Shown: positions 32,762 through 41,419 of the stretch, in pieces
Layout: each line of letters opens with the position of its first letter
How positions within the stretch are numbered: the stretch's first letter is position 1
Assembly (NCBI RefSeq): GCF_016900775.1
Contig: NZ_JACJKN010000001.1
Coordinates: forward strand, 62,001 to 126,000
DNA: 64,000 nt
Source of the DNA: Olsenella uli
GTDB lineage: Bacteria; Actinomycetota; Coriobacteriia; Coriobacteriales; Atopobiaceae
Direction of reading: 5' to 3'
Made by a program: the position numbers and the translations under genes
Notes under the pieces: generated by a model
The model's database searches: none
Told to the model about the DNA's origin: nothing
Seen by the model: only the letters and a program-made list of their open reading frames with translations

Positions 32762-33298
32762 ATGTGGATCGCCCTTCTCGTGATGGTGGCCGTGGCGGTG
32801 CCGCTTGCCTCGATCGCGCTCATGCGGCTTGGCAGCGTGCGCATCACGGAGCGCCATCACAGCCGACATGACACCTACGTCATCCCCGTGGCGTTCACGA
32901 GGTCGCTCGTGCTCATGATGGCCTTCATGGGCGTGATGGGGCTCTTCCTGGGCTGGCTCTGCACCTCGAGCGTGTTTGTGGCCGACCCGCCCGAGGTCCT
33001 TGCGTTCTTCGACGCGTTCATCGTGACCGCGTTTCTGATCTGGCTCGTGCTCTCCCGCTACAAGGTCTCGACCTTCGAGGGCCATATGGTCGTCACCCCC
33101 TTCGCGGGGCATGACGTCGAGGTGCGCTACGACGAGATCGAGCGCATGGAGTGGGTGGGCTTCCGCAAGGCGTCCGGCTACCGCGACCTCGACGTGTGGG
33201 CCGGCGGCATGCGTGTGGTGCGCCTGAGCGCGCTTGTGGACCTCGAGCAGATTCTCATGAGCATCGACCGCTTCGACGCGCTCCCGAGCGCTTCCTAG
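32762..33298 (+). CDS. Small membrane protein with a PH-like cytoplasmic domain
   Basis: 178 residues; not a named family to me. Hydrophobic stretches at about 1-20, 48-68 and 83-100 suggest three membrane helices, followed by a soluble beta-rich part (YKVSTFEGHMVVTPFAGHDVEVRYDEIERMEWVGFR) that resembles the bacterial PH-like domain fused to membrane helices. ATG 32762 follows GGGGGAG. It sits between pepT and a HAD gene with very short gaps, hence the same transcript. No function can be inferred. Confidence 0.75.
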   Translation: MWIALLVMVAVAVPLASIALMRLGSVRITERHHSRHDTYVIPVAFTRSLVLMMAFMGVMGLFLGWLCTSSVFVADPPEVLAFFDAFIVTAFLIWLVLSRYKVSTFEGHMVVTPFAGHDVEVRYDEIERMEWVGFRKASGYRDLDVWAGGMRVVRLSALVDLEQILMSIDRFDALPSAS

Positions 33299-33308
33299 GA
33301 GGTATCGC

Positions 33309-34151
33309 GTGATCAAGCTCGTCCTCTCCGACATGGACAACACCCTCGTCCCCCTTGGTGCCCGCACCGCGAGCCCGCGCACCGTCGAGGCCATCCACGA
33401 GGTGCTCGACGCCGGCGTGCGCTTTGGCCCGGCCACCGGGCGCGACTACGTGGAGCTGATGCGCTTCTTCAACATGGACGAGACCTGCTTCATGTCCGGC
33501 ATCTTCTCCAACGGCAAGCGCGTCCGCGTGGACGGGGAGTACGTCCGCACCGTGACCTTCGACCACGACGTGCTCGTGCGCATCGACGAGGTCCTGCGCC
33601 CCGAACAGGGCATGTTCCTCATCTGCTACCCCGCCGAGACCAACCTCCTGAACCCCGCCTACGGGGTGGGCACCACCTCCGAGGAGCTTGCCTTCTTCGA
33701 GGGGCTGACGAGCTTCAACGGCGGCGTGGTGGACGAGGTCCCCGACGAGCCCTTCATCGCGGCCACCATCGCCTGCAAGGGCGCGCCCGAGCGCATGGAG
33801 CGCTGCCGCGCGCTCATCACCGAGGCGGTGCCGGAGGTCGACATCGTCTCGCCCATCCCGCAGTGGTTTGACGTGCTGCCCAAGGGCGTCTCCAAGGCCG
33901 ACGGCCTCGAGGTTCTTCTTGACGCGCTGCACATCACGCCCGACGAGGTGGCCGTCTTTGGCGACGCCGAGAACGACCTTGCCATCCTGGGCAAGGTGCG
34001 CCACTCCGTCGCCGTGGCAAACGCCACCGAGGAGGTGCTGCGCTGCGCCAACTATCGCGTGGGGGCGAGCGCCGACGAGGGCGTGGCCGACGCGCTCTTT
34101 GAGGTTGCCCGCGCCGCCCGCGCCGGAGAGATGCCCGCGTTTCTCTCATGA
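33309..34151 (+). CDS. Cof-type HAD phosphatase
   Basis: 280 residues. Motif I is SDMDNTLVPLGA with the nucleophile Asp; the substrate or motif II region has ATGRD; SKADGLEVLLDAL and GDAENDLAILGKV supply the Lys and acidic pair. The cap domain lies between. GTG start with TAGGAGG upstream. It shares an operon with the membrane protein before it and the HAD gene after it. Specificity is unknown. Confidence 0.9.
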   Translation: MIKLVLSDMDNTLVPLGARTASPRTVEAIHEVLDAGVRFGPATGRDYVELMRFFNMDETCFMSGIFSNGKRVRVDGEYVRTVTFDHDVLVRIDEVLRPEQGMFLICYPAETNLLNPAYGVGTTSEELAFFEGLTSFNGGVVDEVPDEPFIAATIACKGAPERMERCRALITEAVPEVDIVSPIPQWFDVLPKGVSKADGLEVLLDALHITPDEVAVFGDAENDLAILGKVRHSVAVANATEEVLRCANYRVGASADEGVADALFEVARAARAGEMPAFLS

Positions 34152-34186
34152 CAAAGGTGCCCGGGGCGTTTGTCAGGTTTTTCAGG
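34149..34186 (+). repeat. Partial copy of inverted repeat family F
   Basis: TGACAAAGGTGCCCGGGGCG followed by TTTGTCAGGTTTTTCAGG matches the left arm and loop of F1 (GGTTTTTCA), but the second arm is missing. It starts at the stop codon of one HAD gene and supplies the space before the next, whose ribosome site GGAAGGGG follows directly. This looks like a decayed or truncated element. Confidence 0.75.
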
Positions 34187-34196
34187 AAGGGGTCAC

Positions 34197-34991
34197 ATGA
34201 TCAAGCTCATCGCGTCAGACATGGACGGCACCCTGCTCGATGACGACTCGAAGGTCCCCGAGGAGACCTACGAGCTCGTCTCCGCGCTCGCGGACAAGGG
34301 CGTGCGCTTTGTGGCGAGCTCCGGCCGCCGCTACGACACGCTGCGGTGGCTCTTCGAGCCCGTTGCGGACCGGATGGACTACGTGGCCTCGCTCGGCACG
34401 CAGGTCTATGCGGACGGTCGGCTGCTCGACCGCGAGGTCTTCTCCACGCTCTCGGTGATGCGCCTCTTTGAGACCACGCAGCTCTTTGACTGCCTGCACC
34501 TCGCGCTCTACGACGCCACGCACACCTACCTGCTCAACGACCAGAGCGCCTACCTGCGCGAGCTGGACAAGGACCTCCCCAACGCCGAGCGTGTCTTCGA
34601 CCCGCCCTCGCCGGACGTGAGCATCATCAAGGCGGCGCTGTGCTGCGAGTACCCAGACCAGCTCATGGACATGGCCTACGTGCTCGAGCGGGAGCTCTCC
34701 GAGTGGTTCACCTTCCTGCCGAGCGGCTCGCGCTGGATCGACGTGGTGCCGCGCCACGTGAACAAGGCCACAGGCCTCGAGCAGGTCATGCGCTACTGGG
34801 GAATCAGCCCCGACGAGGTGGTGGCCTTTGGCGACTCCATGAACGACTACGCGATGCTGCGCTACGTGGGGCACCCCTACGTGATGGAGAACGCGCGCTA
34901 CGCCGTGCGCCAGATCGGCCAGCGCGTCATCGGGCGCAACTCCGACCATGCGGTCCAGCGCGTCATGCGCGAGATCTTGGAGGGGCTGTAG
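34197..34991 (+). CDS. Cof-type HAD phosphatase
   Basis: 264 residues. ASDMDGTLLDDDSKVPEETY carries the nucleophile Asp in its DMDGT; SSGRRYDTLR is motif II; NKATGLEQVMRYW and GDSMNDYAMLRYVGHPYVMENA are motifs III and IV. The start ATG 34197 follows GGAAGGGG. It is the third Cof enzyme in the run. The partial F repeat lies in the gap before it. Sugar-phosphate or pyridoxal-phosphate phosphatase activity is typical for relatives; the substrate is undetermined. Confidence 0.9.
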   Translation: MIKLIASDMDGTLLDDDSKVPEETYELVSALADKGVRFVASSGRRYDTLRWLFEPVADRMDYVASLGTQVYADGRLLDREVFSTLSVMRLFETTQLFDCLHLALYDATHTYLLNDQSAYLRELDKDLPNAERVFDPPSPDVSIIKAALCCEYPDQLMDMAYVLERELSEWFTFLPSGSRWIDVVPRHVNKATGLEQVMRYWGISPDEVVAFGDSMNDYAMLRYVGHPYVMENARYAVRQIGQRVIGRNSDHAVQRVMREILEGL

Positions 34992-34994
34992 GGC

Positions 34995-36107
34995 GTGGCG
35001 CACGCGCTGACGAGAAGGGCGCTCCTCGGCACGGCCGCGCTCGGCGCCGCCTGCGCGGCGGCGGGGCTTTCCGGGTGCGCCGCCGGCGACGACGGGGCCG
35101 TGAGCTCCGAGCCCGCCGCCACGAACCCGCTCGCGGGCAAGCTCGGCGGCAAGCTCGTGCTCAGGACCTCGTGCCCGGAGGCGCTCATCAACGCCGCGCT
35201 CCCCGCCTTCATGGAGAAGACGGGCGTGGCGGTGCGCATCGTGCCCTGCGCGGACGCCGAGCTGCTCTCCTGGTACGGGAGCGGCTCGGCGGAAGGCACG
35301 GGTGACCCCCTCGAGCCTGCCCCCGACGTGGTGTGGGGCGCGGACCCGAGCTGGTACGTTGGGTCGGAGGGCCGCCTCGAGGAGTACATCTCGGGCGAGA
35401 ACGGCGTCATGCGGGAGGGCTGCCGGAGCGTTGGCGGGCGCATCACGCCCGTGACGCGCGACGTCGCCGTGATCGCGGTGGATGAGGGCGCGGCGGGAGA
35501 CCTCGACGTCACGGGCTACGAGGCGCTGCTCGACGAGCGCGCGGCCGGCCTCGTGGCGATGGAGGACCCGTCCGCGAGCGCGCGGGGGCTCGCGCACCTG
35601 GCGGGCGTTGTCTCAGGCCTCTCCGTACGCGGCGCGGACGCGCCGCGGGAGTGCGTGGGAGGTCTGCTCGCGGGCGGCGCGCTCGTCGTGCGCGAGGACG
35701 CGCTCGACGTCTTGGGGCGAGAAGAACGTGCCGTTGCGCTCACGTCCGAGCAGCGCGCCATGCAGGCGCTCCTCCTCGAGCCGCCCGCTCCCGAGCCCGT
35801 CTATCCTGCGGAGGGGCCGTGCGTGACCTGCGTCTGCACGGCCATTGTGGCCGGCTGCGCCAACCTCCGGCAGGCGCGCGCCTGGGTTGACTTTGTGACG
35901 GGGAGGGAGTGCCAGGAGCGGCTTGCAGCAGACGCGCTCGCGCGGCCGGCGCGCTCCGACGTGGCAGATCCCGAGGGCCTGCCCGACGTGGGGGACCCGG
36001 TCGTCCCTGACCGCGCGGCACTTCTCGCCACGTGGGCGAGCGTCCTTGACGGGACGTGGTCGCCGAGCACCGAGGGCGAGGGCGCCTCGGGTGCGGACGC
36101 ATCATAG
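34995..36107 (+). CDS. Solute-binding lipoprotein, orphan
   Basis: 370 residues. An N-terminal twin-arginine-like signal (TRRALLGTAALGAA) ends in a lipobox LSGC. The mature part resembles bacterial extracellular solute-binding proteins of family 1: GGKLVLRTSCPEALINAALPAFMEKTGVAVRIV and DVVWGADPSWYVGSEGRLEEY. No permease or ATPase gene is next to it, so it may serve a transporter coded elsewhere or act as a sensor partner. Start GTG 34995, 3 bases after the preceding gene. A CGAGAAGAAC word in the gene at 35718 is read as GREER. Confidence 0.75.
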   Translation: MAHALTRRALLGTAALGAACAAAGLSGCAAGDDGAVSSEPAATNPLAGKLGGKLVLRTSCPEALINAALPAFMEKTGVAVRIVPCADAELLSWYGSGSAEGTGDPLEPAPDVVWGADPSWYVGSEGRLEEYISGENGVMREGCRSVGGRITPVTRDVAVIAVDEGAAGDLDVTGYEALLDERAAGLVAMEDPSASARGLAHLAGVVSGLSVRGADAPRECVGGLLAGGALVVREDALDVLGREERAVALTSEQRAMQALLLEPPAPEPVYPAEGPCVTCVCTAIVAGCANLRQARAWVDFVTGRECQERLAADALARPARSDVADPEGLPDVGDPVVPDRAALLATWASVLDGTWSPSTEGEGASGADAS

Positions 36108-36476
36108 GCCGTTTCCGGCGCCGCCCTGGGCGGGTTTTCCGGTCCCCGATGCAGCACGCAAATCACATTACACGACATGATATCGATTTCAGAGTGGTCT
36201 TATCAAACTAAGACCAGCAGGCAACTGATAGAGTTGTTACTACCAGTTTATGAGCAGGTTAGAGGCCATAAACGAGCGTTTCTGGGCGGTAACGGACATA
36301 TTTACCTGCGTAAACCCCGGATTACCGTTTAGCGGCAAAAACCTACCACTCAAAGCGTTCTCCACATTTCCGCGATAACTATGAGGAGAACGTGTATCAT
36401 GGCTACCGTGACCGCATGCCGCCAAATCGTTGGCAACAAGTTCGGTCTTTCATATTGTCGGGCGTGAGGGAGCGGA
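36108..36476 (+). promoter_or_regulatory. AT-richer control region upstream of the galactosidase gene
   Basis: This 369-base stretch has clearly lower GC than its surroundings and several inverted repeats: TGGTCTTA-N6-TAAGACCA (36195-36216), TTTACCTGCGTAAA (about 36300), and CGTTCTCC facing GGAGAACG (about 36354-36391). A good promoter is TTGGCA (36430-36435), 17-base spacer, TATTGT (36453-36458). ACCAGTTTA at 36242 is shared with the operator candidate before the IIA gene at 41365. No convincing coding frame is seen. Probably the main regulated promoter of the PTS/galactosidase locus. Confidence 0.6.
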
Positions 36477-38282
36477 ATGCATACCTTTGAGGTGAAGAAG
36501 GAGTTCCTACTCGACGGAGAGCCGTTCAGGATTCTCTCCGGCTCGATTCACTACTTCCGGGTGCATCCCACAGACTGGCGCCACTCCCTCTACAACCTCA
36601 AGGCGATGGGCTTCAACACCGTCGAGACCTACGTGCCGTGGAACCTCCACGAGCCGCGCCCCGGGGAGTTCGACTTCGAGGGCATCTGCGACCTCGCGCG
36701 CTTCCTCGACGAGGCGGCGGAGCTCGGCCTGTGGATCATCGTGCGCCCGAGCCCGTTCATCTGCGCGGAGTGGGAGTGGGGCGGCCTGCCCGCGTGGCTG
36801 CTCGCCGACCGCTCCATGCGCCCGCGCTCGCGCGACCCGCGCTTCCTCGAGCGCGTGGCCTCCTACTACGACGCGCTCATGCCCATCCTCACCGAGCGCC
36901 AGGTCACGCGCGGCGGCAACATCATCATGATGCAGGTGGAGAACGAGTACGGATCCTACGGCGAGGACAAGACCTACCTGCGCGCCATCCGCGACCTCAT
37001 GACCTCCCGCGGCGTGGACGTGCCCCTCTGCACCTCGGACGGACCGTGGCGCGGGTGCCTGCGCGCCGGCACGCTCATCGATGACGGCGTGCTCGCCACC
37101 GGTAACTTTGGCTCTCGCGCCGGCGAGAACTTCGCCCAGCTCAAGGCCTTCCACGAGGAGCACGGCAAGGACTGGCCCCTCATGTGCATGGAGTTCTGGG
37201 ACGGCTGGTTCAACCGCTGGGGCGAGAACGTCATCACGCGCGACGCCCAGGACCTGGCGGACTCCGTGCGCGAGCTGCTGGAGCTCGGCGGGTCGATCAA
37301 CCTCTACATGTTCCACGGCGGCACCAACTTTGGCTTCATGAACGGCTGCTCCGCCCGCCACACGCACGACCTGCACCAGGTCACTTCCTATGATTACGAC
37401 GCCCCCCTGAACGAGGAGGGCAACCCCACCGAGAAGTGGTACAAGCTGCGCGACGTGGTGCGCGACCTCTTCCCGGACAACTGGACTGCCGATCCGCTGG
37501 TCAAGGCCGCCGTTGACGTTCCGGCCGAGAAAATCGAGCTCACGGGCCGCGCCGGCCTCTTCGAGAACCTCGACAACCTCGACGCGAGCCCGGTGAGTTC
37601 GCTCTACCCGCAGACGATGGAGGACCTGGGCCAGTCCTACGGCTACGTCCTCTACCGCACGCAGATCGAGCGCGACACCTCGGAGCCCGAGCGCATCCGC
37701 GTGGTGGACGGCCGCGACCGCGCGCAGGTCTACGTGAACGGCTCGCTCGTGGCCACGCAGTACCAGGAGCACATCGGCGAGGACATCCGCCATGCGCTCC
37801 CCGAGAAGGACAACCAGCTCGACGTCCTCGTGGAGAACATGGGCCGCGTGAACTACGGCCACAAGTTCCTTGCCGACACGCAGCGCAAGGGCATCCGCAC
37901 CGGCGTCTGCGTGGACCTGCACTTCGTCCTGGGCTGGGAGCAGTATCGCCTGCCCCTCGAGGACGTCTCCGGGATCGACTACTCTGCCGGCTGGGCCGAG
38001 GGGACGCCGTCCTTCTCGCGCTTCGAGTTCACGCTCGACGAGCCGGCCGACACCTATATAGACACTACGGGCTTTGGCAAGGGCGTCGCTTTTGTCAACG
38101 GGACGAACGTGGGAAGGTACTGGGAGATCGGACCCATTGCCACGCTCTACGTGCCCCATGGCATGACGCGCGCCGGCGTCAACGAGCTCGTGCTGTTTGA
38201 GACCGAGGGGACGGTGAGCGACTCCATCTCCCTGCGCTCCACACCCCTCATCAGCCACCTCGAGAAAGAAGGAGTTGAGTAG
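36477..38282 (+). CDS. bgaC: Glycoside hydrolase family 35 beta-galactosidase
   Basis: 601 residues with no signal peptide, so intracellular. MQVENEYGSYG has the acid/base Glu157, and CMEFWDGWFNRWG has the nucleophile Glu239, both in the spacing expected for GH35. FRILSGSIHYFRVHP and FNTVETYVPWNLHEP are classic N-terminal motifs; the C-terminal part has jelly-roll domains ending in VGRYWEIGP. Order bgaC, IIB, IIC, IID, then IIA, agaS matches the bgaC locus known in streptococci, where BgaC cleaves Gal-beta-1,3-HexNAc. The inferred role is cleavage of an imported disaccharide (galacto-N-biose or lacto-N-biose like). ATG 36477 follows GAGGGAG and a strong promoter. Confidence 0.93.
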   Translation: MHTFEVKKEFLLDGEPFRILSGSIHYFRVHPTDWRHSLYNLKAMGFNTVETYVPWNLHEPRPGEFDFEGICDLARFLDEAAELGLWIIVRPSPFICAEWEWGGLPAWLLADRSMRPRSRDPRFLERVASYYDALMPILTERQVTRGGNIIMMQVENEYGSYGEDKTYLRAIRDLMTSRGVDVPLCTSDGPWRGCLRAGTLIDDGVLATGNFGSRAGENFAQLKAFHEEHGKDWPLMCMEFWDGWFNRWGENVITRDAQDLADSVRELLELGGSINLYMFHGGTNFGFMNGCSARHTHDLHQVTSYDYDAPLNEEGNPTEKWYKLRDVVRDLFPDNWTADPLVKAAVDVPAEKIELTGRAGLFENLDNLDASPVSSLYPQTMEDLGQSYGYVLYRTQIERDTSEPERIRVVDGRDRAQVYVNGSLVATQYQEHIGEDIRHALPEKDNQLDVLVENMGRVNYGHKFLADTQRKGIRTGVCVDLHFVLGWEQYRLPLEDVSGIDYSAGWAEGTPSFSRFEFTLDEPADTYIDTTGFGKGVAFVNGTNVGRYWEIGPIATLYVPHGMTRAGVNELVLFETEGTVSDSISLRSTPLISHLEKEGVE

Positions 38283-38283
38283 C

Positions 38284-38748
38284 ATGATCGTTGGAGCACG
38301 TGTCGACTTCCGCCTGATTCACGGCCAGGTTGGCAACCTCTGGGCGAACGCCCGCCAGGTCAGCCGCTTCATGGTCGTCGACGATCAGGTGTCCGAGGAT
38401 GCCGTTCAGAAGCAGGTCCTGCGCATGGCCACCCCGGCCACCTGCAAGCTCTCCGTCCTGCCCGTCGAGAAGGCCGCGGCCAACATTCTCGCAGGCAAGT
38501 ACGACGCACAGCGTCTGTTCATCGTCGTCAAGAAGCCCGAGGTCTACGTCAAGCTTGCCAAGGCCGGCGTGAAGTTCGATGAGATCATCCTCGGCAACAT
38601 CACCTCGATGAACATCGCCAAGAGCTACAACCGCAACCTCAACTGCGGCCAGGATGACGTCGACGCCCTCACCGAGCTGAGCTCGATGGGCATCCCGATG
38701 GTCATCCAGCTGACCCCGCAGAACAACCCGGAGCCCTTCAAGCTCTAG
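38284..38748 (+). CDS. PTS mannose/galactosamine-family IIB
   Basis: 154 residues, cytoplasmic. MIVGARVDFRLIHGQVGNLW has the phosphorylated His14 in the family's typical position. It takes the phosphoryl group from IIA and passes it to the sugar entering through IIC/IID. ATG 38284 has AAGGAG ten bases upstream and is next to the bgaC stop codon. It resembles AgaV-type IIB proteins that handle N-acetylgalactosamine or galactosides. The substrate is inferred from neighbours. Confidence 0.93.
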   Translation: MIVGARVDFRLIHGQVGNLWANARQVSRFMVVDDQVSEDAVQKQVLRMATPATCKLSVLPVEKAAANILAGKYDAQRLFIVVKKPEVYVKLAKAGVKFDEIILGNITSMNIAKSYNRNLNCGQDDVDALTELSSMGIPMVIQLTPQNNPEPFKL

Positions 38749-38845
38749 GGACCCAGCTTGGCGCTAAGCGGTGAGGGGAGATGCACCGCGAAGACATAGC
38801 GTGTGGTACGTATCGTTCGAGACTGCAAGAAGGAGGAAAAGAACC

Positions 38846-39736
38846 ATGATTCAGTGGTGGCAGATTCTTCTGCTTACGCTCTATGCGGGCTTCCAGATCA
38901 TGGACGAGCTGCACTGGTACTCCAGCGCCGGCTCCGCCGTGTTCTCCGGCTTCATTACGGGCCTCATCATGGGCGACCTGGCAACGGGTCTTTTCATCGG
39001 TGGTAGCATGCAGCTCACCATCCTCGGCGTCGGCACCTTCGGCGGTGCCTCCCGCATCGACGCCAACTCCGGCACCCTGATCGCCACGGCCTTCGCCGTG
39101 AGCTCCGGGATGGACCCGGAGCAGGCGCTTGCTGCCCTCGGCGTGCCCGTGGCCGCCATCCTCGTCTACACCGACATCCTCGGTCGTATGGCCAACACCT
39201 TCTGGGGTCACGCCTGCGACGCCGACGTCGAGAAGATGGACTGGAACGCCTATAACTTCCACTACTGGATGGGTGCCGTCTCCTGGTGCCTCTCCCGCAT
39301 GATCCCCGTCTTCCTCGCCCTCGCCTTCGGCCAGGGTCTGGTTGACGCCATCACCGCCGCCCTCAACGGCGACCTCGCCTGGCTCGGCACCGGCCTCACC
39401 GTCGCCGGTGGCATGCTGCCGGCCGTCGGCTTCGCCATCCTGCTCCGCTACCTGCCCGTCAAGAAGCACGTGGCGTACCTCATCCTCGGCTTCGTCATTG
39501 CTGCCCTTCTCGGCACCGTCTTCACCAACATCGCCGGCGTTGCTGGCGACGTGGCCACGGTTGCCGGCGCGGCTGGCGCCGAGGTTGCCGGTGGCGACTA
39601 CAACAGCCTGTCCATGCTGACGATCGCCCTCATCGGCTTCGCCCTGGCCTACATCTACTACCAGCAGCACCAGGCTCAGGCGTCCGCGCCCGCCGTTGCC
39701 GCTGGCATGGAGGGAGATGACGACGATGAGCTCTAA
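38846..39736 (+). CDS. PTS mannose-family IIC membrane subunit
   Basis: 296 residues with about eight hydrophobic segments. MIQWWQILLLTLYAGFQIMDEL, FIGGSMQLTILGVGTFGGASRIDANSG and FAVSSGMDPEQALAALGVPVAA are typical of AgaW/ManY-like IIC. With IID it forms the membrane channel of the mannose-type PTS. The start ATG 38846 has AAGGAGG upstream. The end overlaps the IID start by about 11 bases. Confidence 0.93.
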   Translation: MIQWWQILLLTLYAGFQIMDELHWYSSAGSAVFSGFITGLIMGDLATGLFIGGSMQLTILGVGTFGGASRIDANSGTLIATAFAVSSGMDPEQALAALGVPVAAILVYTDILGRMANTFWGHACDADVEKMDWNAYNFHYWMGAVSWCLSRMIPVFLALAFGQGLVDAITAALNGDLAWLGTGLTVAGGMLPAVGFAILLRYLPVKKHVAYLILGFVIAALLGTVFTNIAGVAGDVATVAGAAGAEVAGGDYNSLSMLTIALIGFALAYIYYQQHQAQASAPAVAAGMEGDDDDEL

Positions 39737-40547
39737 GACCACCGGCTACAAGCTCACAAAGGCTGACTTCCAGCAGATCAACCGCCGCAACCTCGTCGGC
39801 TTCCAGGCTGGCTGGAACTACGAGCGCATGCAGCACTCCGGCTATCTGTGGATCATCCTCCCGCAGCTTCGCAAGATCTATGGGGACAACACCGAGGCCC
39901 TGAAGACCGCCTGCCGCACCCAGTGCTCGCCGTTCTTCAACACCTCGAACTTCCTCAACACCATCATCACGGGCATCGACCTCGCCATCGAGGAGACCGA
40001 GGGCCTGGAGGGCATGGAGACCGTCGCCTCCCTCAAGACCGGCCTCATGGGCCCGCTCGCCTCCATCGGCGACTCGATCTTCGGCTCGCTGCTCCCGACG
40101 ATCTTCGGCGCCCTCGCTGCCAACATGGCCATGGAGGGCAACCCGCTCGGCATCTTCATCTGGATTGCCGTGAACATCGTGGTCGACTGGTTCCGCTGCA
40201 AGCAGACCTACATCGCCTACGACCAGGGCATGAAGCTCGTCACCACCATGTCCGACCAGCTCAACGCCATCACCGACGCCGCAACCGTCATGGGCGTCTT
40301 CATGGTCGGCGCGCTCGTGTCCACCAACGTGGGCATCGTCATCACCGCGCCGATCGACCTCGGCGGCGTCACCGTCGACCTCCAGCACATCGCCAACGTC
40401 ATCTGCCCCAAGCTCGTCCCGGCGGCGCTCGTTGGCTTCGTGTACTGGCTGCTCGGCAAGAAGGGCATGACCTCGACCAAGGCGATCTTCATCGTCCTGA
40501 TCCTCGGCATCGTCCTCGGCGCCCTCGGCTGGGTCGCCAAGGGCTAG
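39726..40547 (+). CDS. PTS mannose-family IID membrane subunit
   Basis: 273 residues. NRRNLVGFQAGWNYERMQHSGYLW and SLKTGLMGPLASIGDSIFGSLLPTIFGALAANMA are hallmarks of IID (EIID-Man/Aga). ATG 39726 is preferred because GGAGGGAG is about 10 bases upstream; ATG 39717 three codons earlier is possible. It overlaps IIC by 11 bases, indicating coupled translation. A strong terminator follows at 40615, so the IIA gene is in a separate or read-through transcript. Confidence 0.93.
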   Translation: MSSKTTGYKLTKADFQQINRRNLVGFQAGWNYERMQHSGYLWIILPQLRKIYGDNTEALKTACRTQCSPFFNTSNFLNTIITGIDLAIEETEGLEGMETVASLKTGLMGPLASIGDSIFGSLLPTIFGALAANMAMEGNPLGIFIWIAVNIVVDWFRCKQTYIAYDQGMKLVTTMSDQLNAITDAATVMGVFMVGALVSTNVGIVITAPIDLGGVTVDLQHIANVICPKLVPAALVGFVYWLLGKKGMTSTKAIFIVLILGIVLGALGWVAKG

Positions 40548-40614
40548 CCCCAGAGCTCCCTGCGGTGCCCGGCTCGTCCGGGCACTGCGCCCGTCCTTTG
40601 GACAACAAGCTGAG

Positions 40615-40684
40615 CGGGCGCGCATCTCACGGCCCGGGACCGGAGGGTTCCCGCCCTATCTCCCGAGATGCGCGCCCGTTTTCT
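40615..40684 (+). terminator. Intrinsic terminator after PTS IID
   Basis: Stem CGGGCGCGCATCTC / GAGATGCGCGCCCG (14 base pairs) followed by TTTTCTCT. A smaller hairpin TGCCCGG / CCGGGCA lies upstream at about 40566-40584. Confidence 0.9.
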
Positions 40685-40703
40685 CTAGAAAGGCAGCTGC
40701 GTC

Positions 40704-41321
40704 GTGCAACCCTACGTCATCGCGTTTCTCGTCCTCGTCATCGCCTACTTCGTCGTGACAGAGGGGGGGAGGCGCTACTACGAGGCCAGGTTCGAGGGCT
40801 TCTTCAACACCGGGCACTACGATCAGGCGCTCGCCTCGCTCGACAAGGTCCTCGCCCGCGTGACCATGACGACGTACCGCCAGTACTCCCTTCGCTTCAT
40901 GTGCTATCAGGCACAGGGCAACGAAGAGATGGCAACGCGCATGATCGAGCTTCTCGTCCGCATGCGCAGCTCCGCCAAGCGGCAGGCGCAGACGCTCGCC
41001 ATCGCCTTCAACTACTTCACCCAGATCGGCAACAAGGACCGCGCCAAGGAGACGCTCGCCCAACTCAAGGCCTGCAAGGGCGCCGAGGCGGCCGTCGTCA
41101 CCGACTGCCAGCTCACCTACGACGTCGTCTTCTCCAAGCGCTACGACTACATCCAGCAGATGGAGGGGATGCTCGAGAGCGCCTCTCCGGAGCTCAAGGG
41201 CAAGCTCTGCTTCCTCCTGTGGAAGCAGTACGCCAACAAGGGCGACAAGACCCACGCCAAGCGCTACAAGCGACAGTTTGAAGAACTTACGAATTTGACC
41301 ACGACCCGGCGTTCGTCGTAA
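40704..41321 (+). CDS. Membrane-anchored tetratricopeptide-like protein
   Basis: 205 residues; family not named. The N terminus is one membrane helix (PYVIAFLVLVIAYFVVTEG). The rest is helical with repeats resembling TPR: FFNTGHYDQALASLDKVLAR, YQAQGNEEMATRMIELLVRM and YFTQIGNKDRAKETLAQLKA. GTG start 40704 has AAAGG upstream. It lies between IID and IIA of one PTS, an unusual place, behind a terminator. It might scaffold the PTS complex or be an unrelated insertion; no catalytic residue is seen. Confidence 0.8.
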   Translation: MQPYVIAFLVLVIAYFVVTEGGRRYYEARFEGFFNTGHYDQALASLDKVLARVTMTTYRQYSLRFMCYQAQGNEEMATRMIELLVRMRSSAKRQAQTLAIAFNYFTQIGNKDRAKETLAQLKACKGAEAAVVTDCQLTYDVVFSKRYDYIQQMEGMLESASPELKGKLCFLLWKQYANKGDKTHAKRYKRQFEELTNLTTTRRSS

Positions 41322-41354
41322 AACGCGCGCCGGTCACGATACACTAGCGGAACG

Positions 41355-41369
41355 CTGGTTATAAACCAG
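41355..41369. promoter_or_regulatory. Candidate GntR operator
   Basis: CTGGTTATAAACCAG is a perfect palindrome 50 bases before the IIA start. HutC-type GntR regulators bind GGTNTANACC-like palindromes, and a HutC-type gene is the second one downstream. The adjacent word ACCAGTTTA also occurs at 36242 upstream of bgaC. Inferred from pattern and position. Confidence 0.55.
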
Positions 41370-41419
41370 TTTACATCGAGTCCTCGGCGGGGCCGGGGAG
41401 AGGAAGAAAGGGAGCTACC

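Noticed and set aside
33309-34991. Tandem duplication of one phosphatase gene
   Set aside because: The two neighbouring HAD proteins share only family motifs; their cap regions are too different for a recent duplication.
36240-36425. 61-codon frame on the minus strand in the bgaC control region
   Set aside because: No ribosome site, no family, lies across inverted repeats and a promoter.
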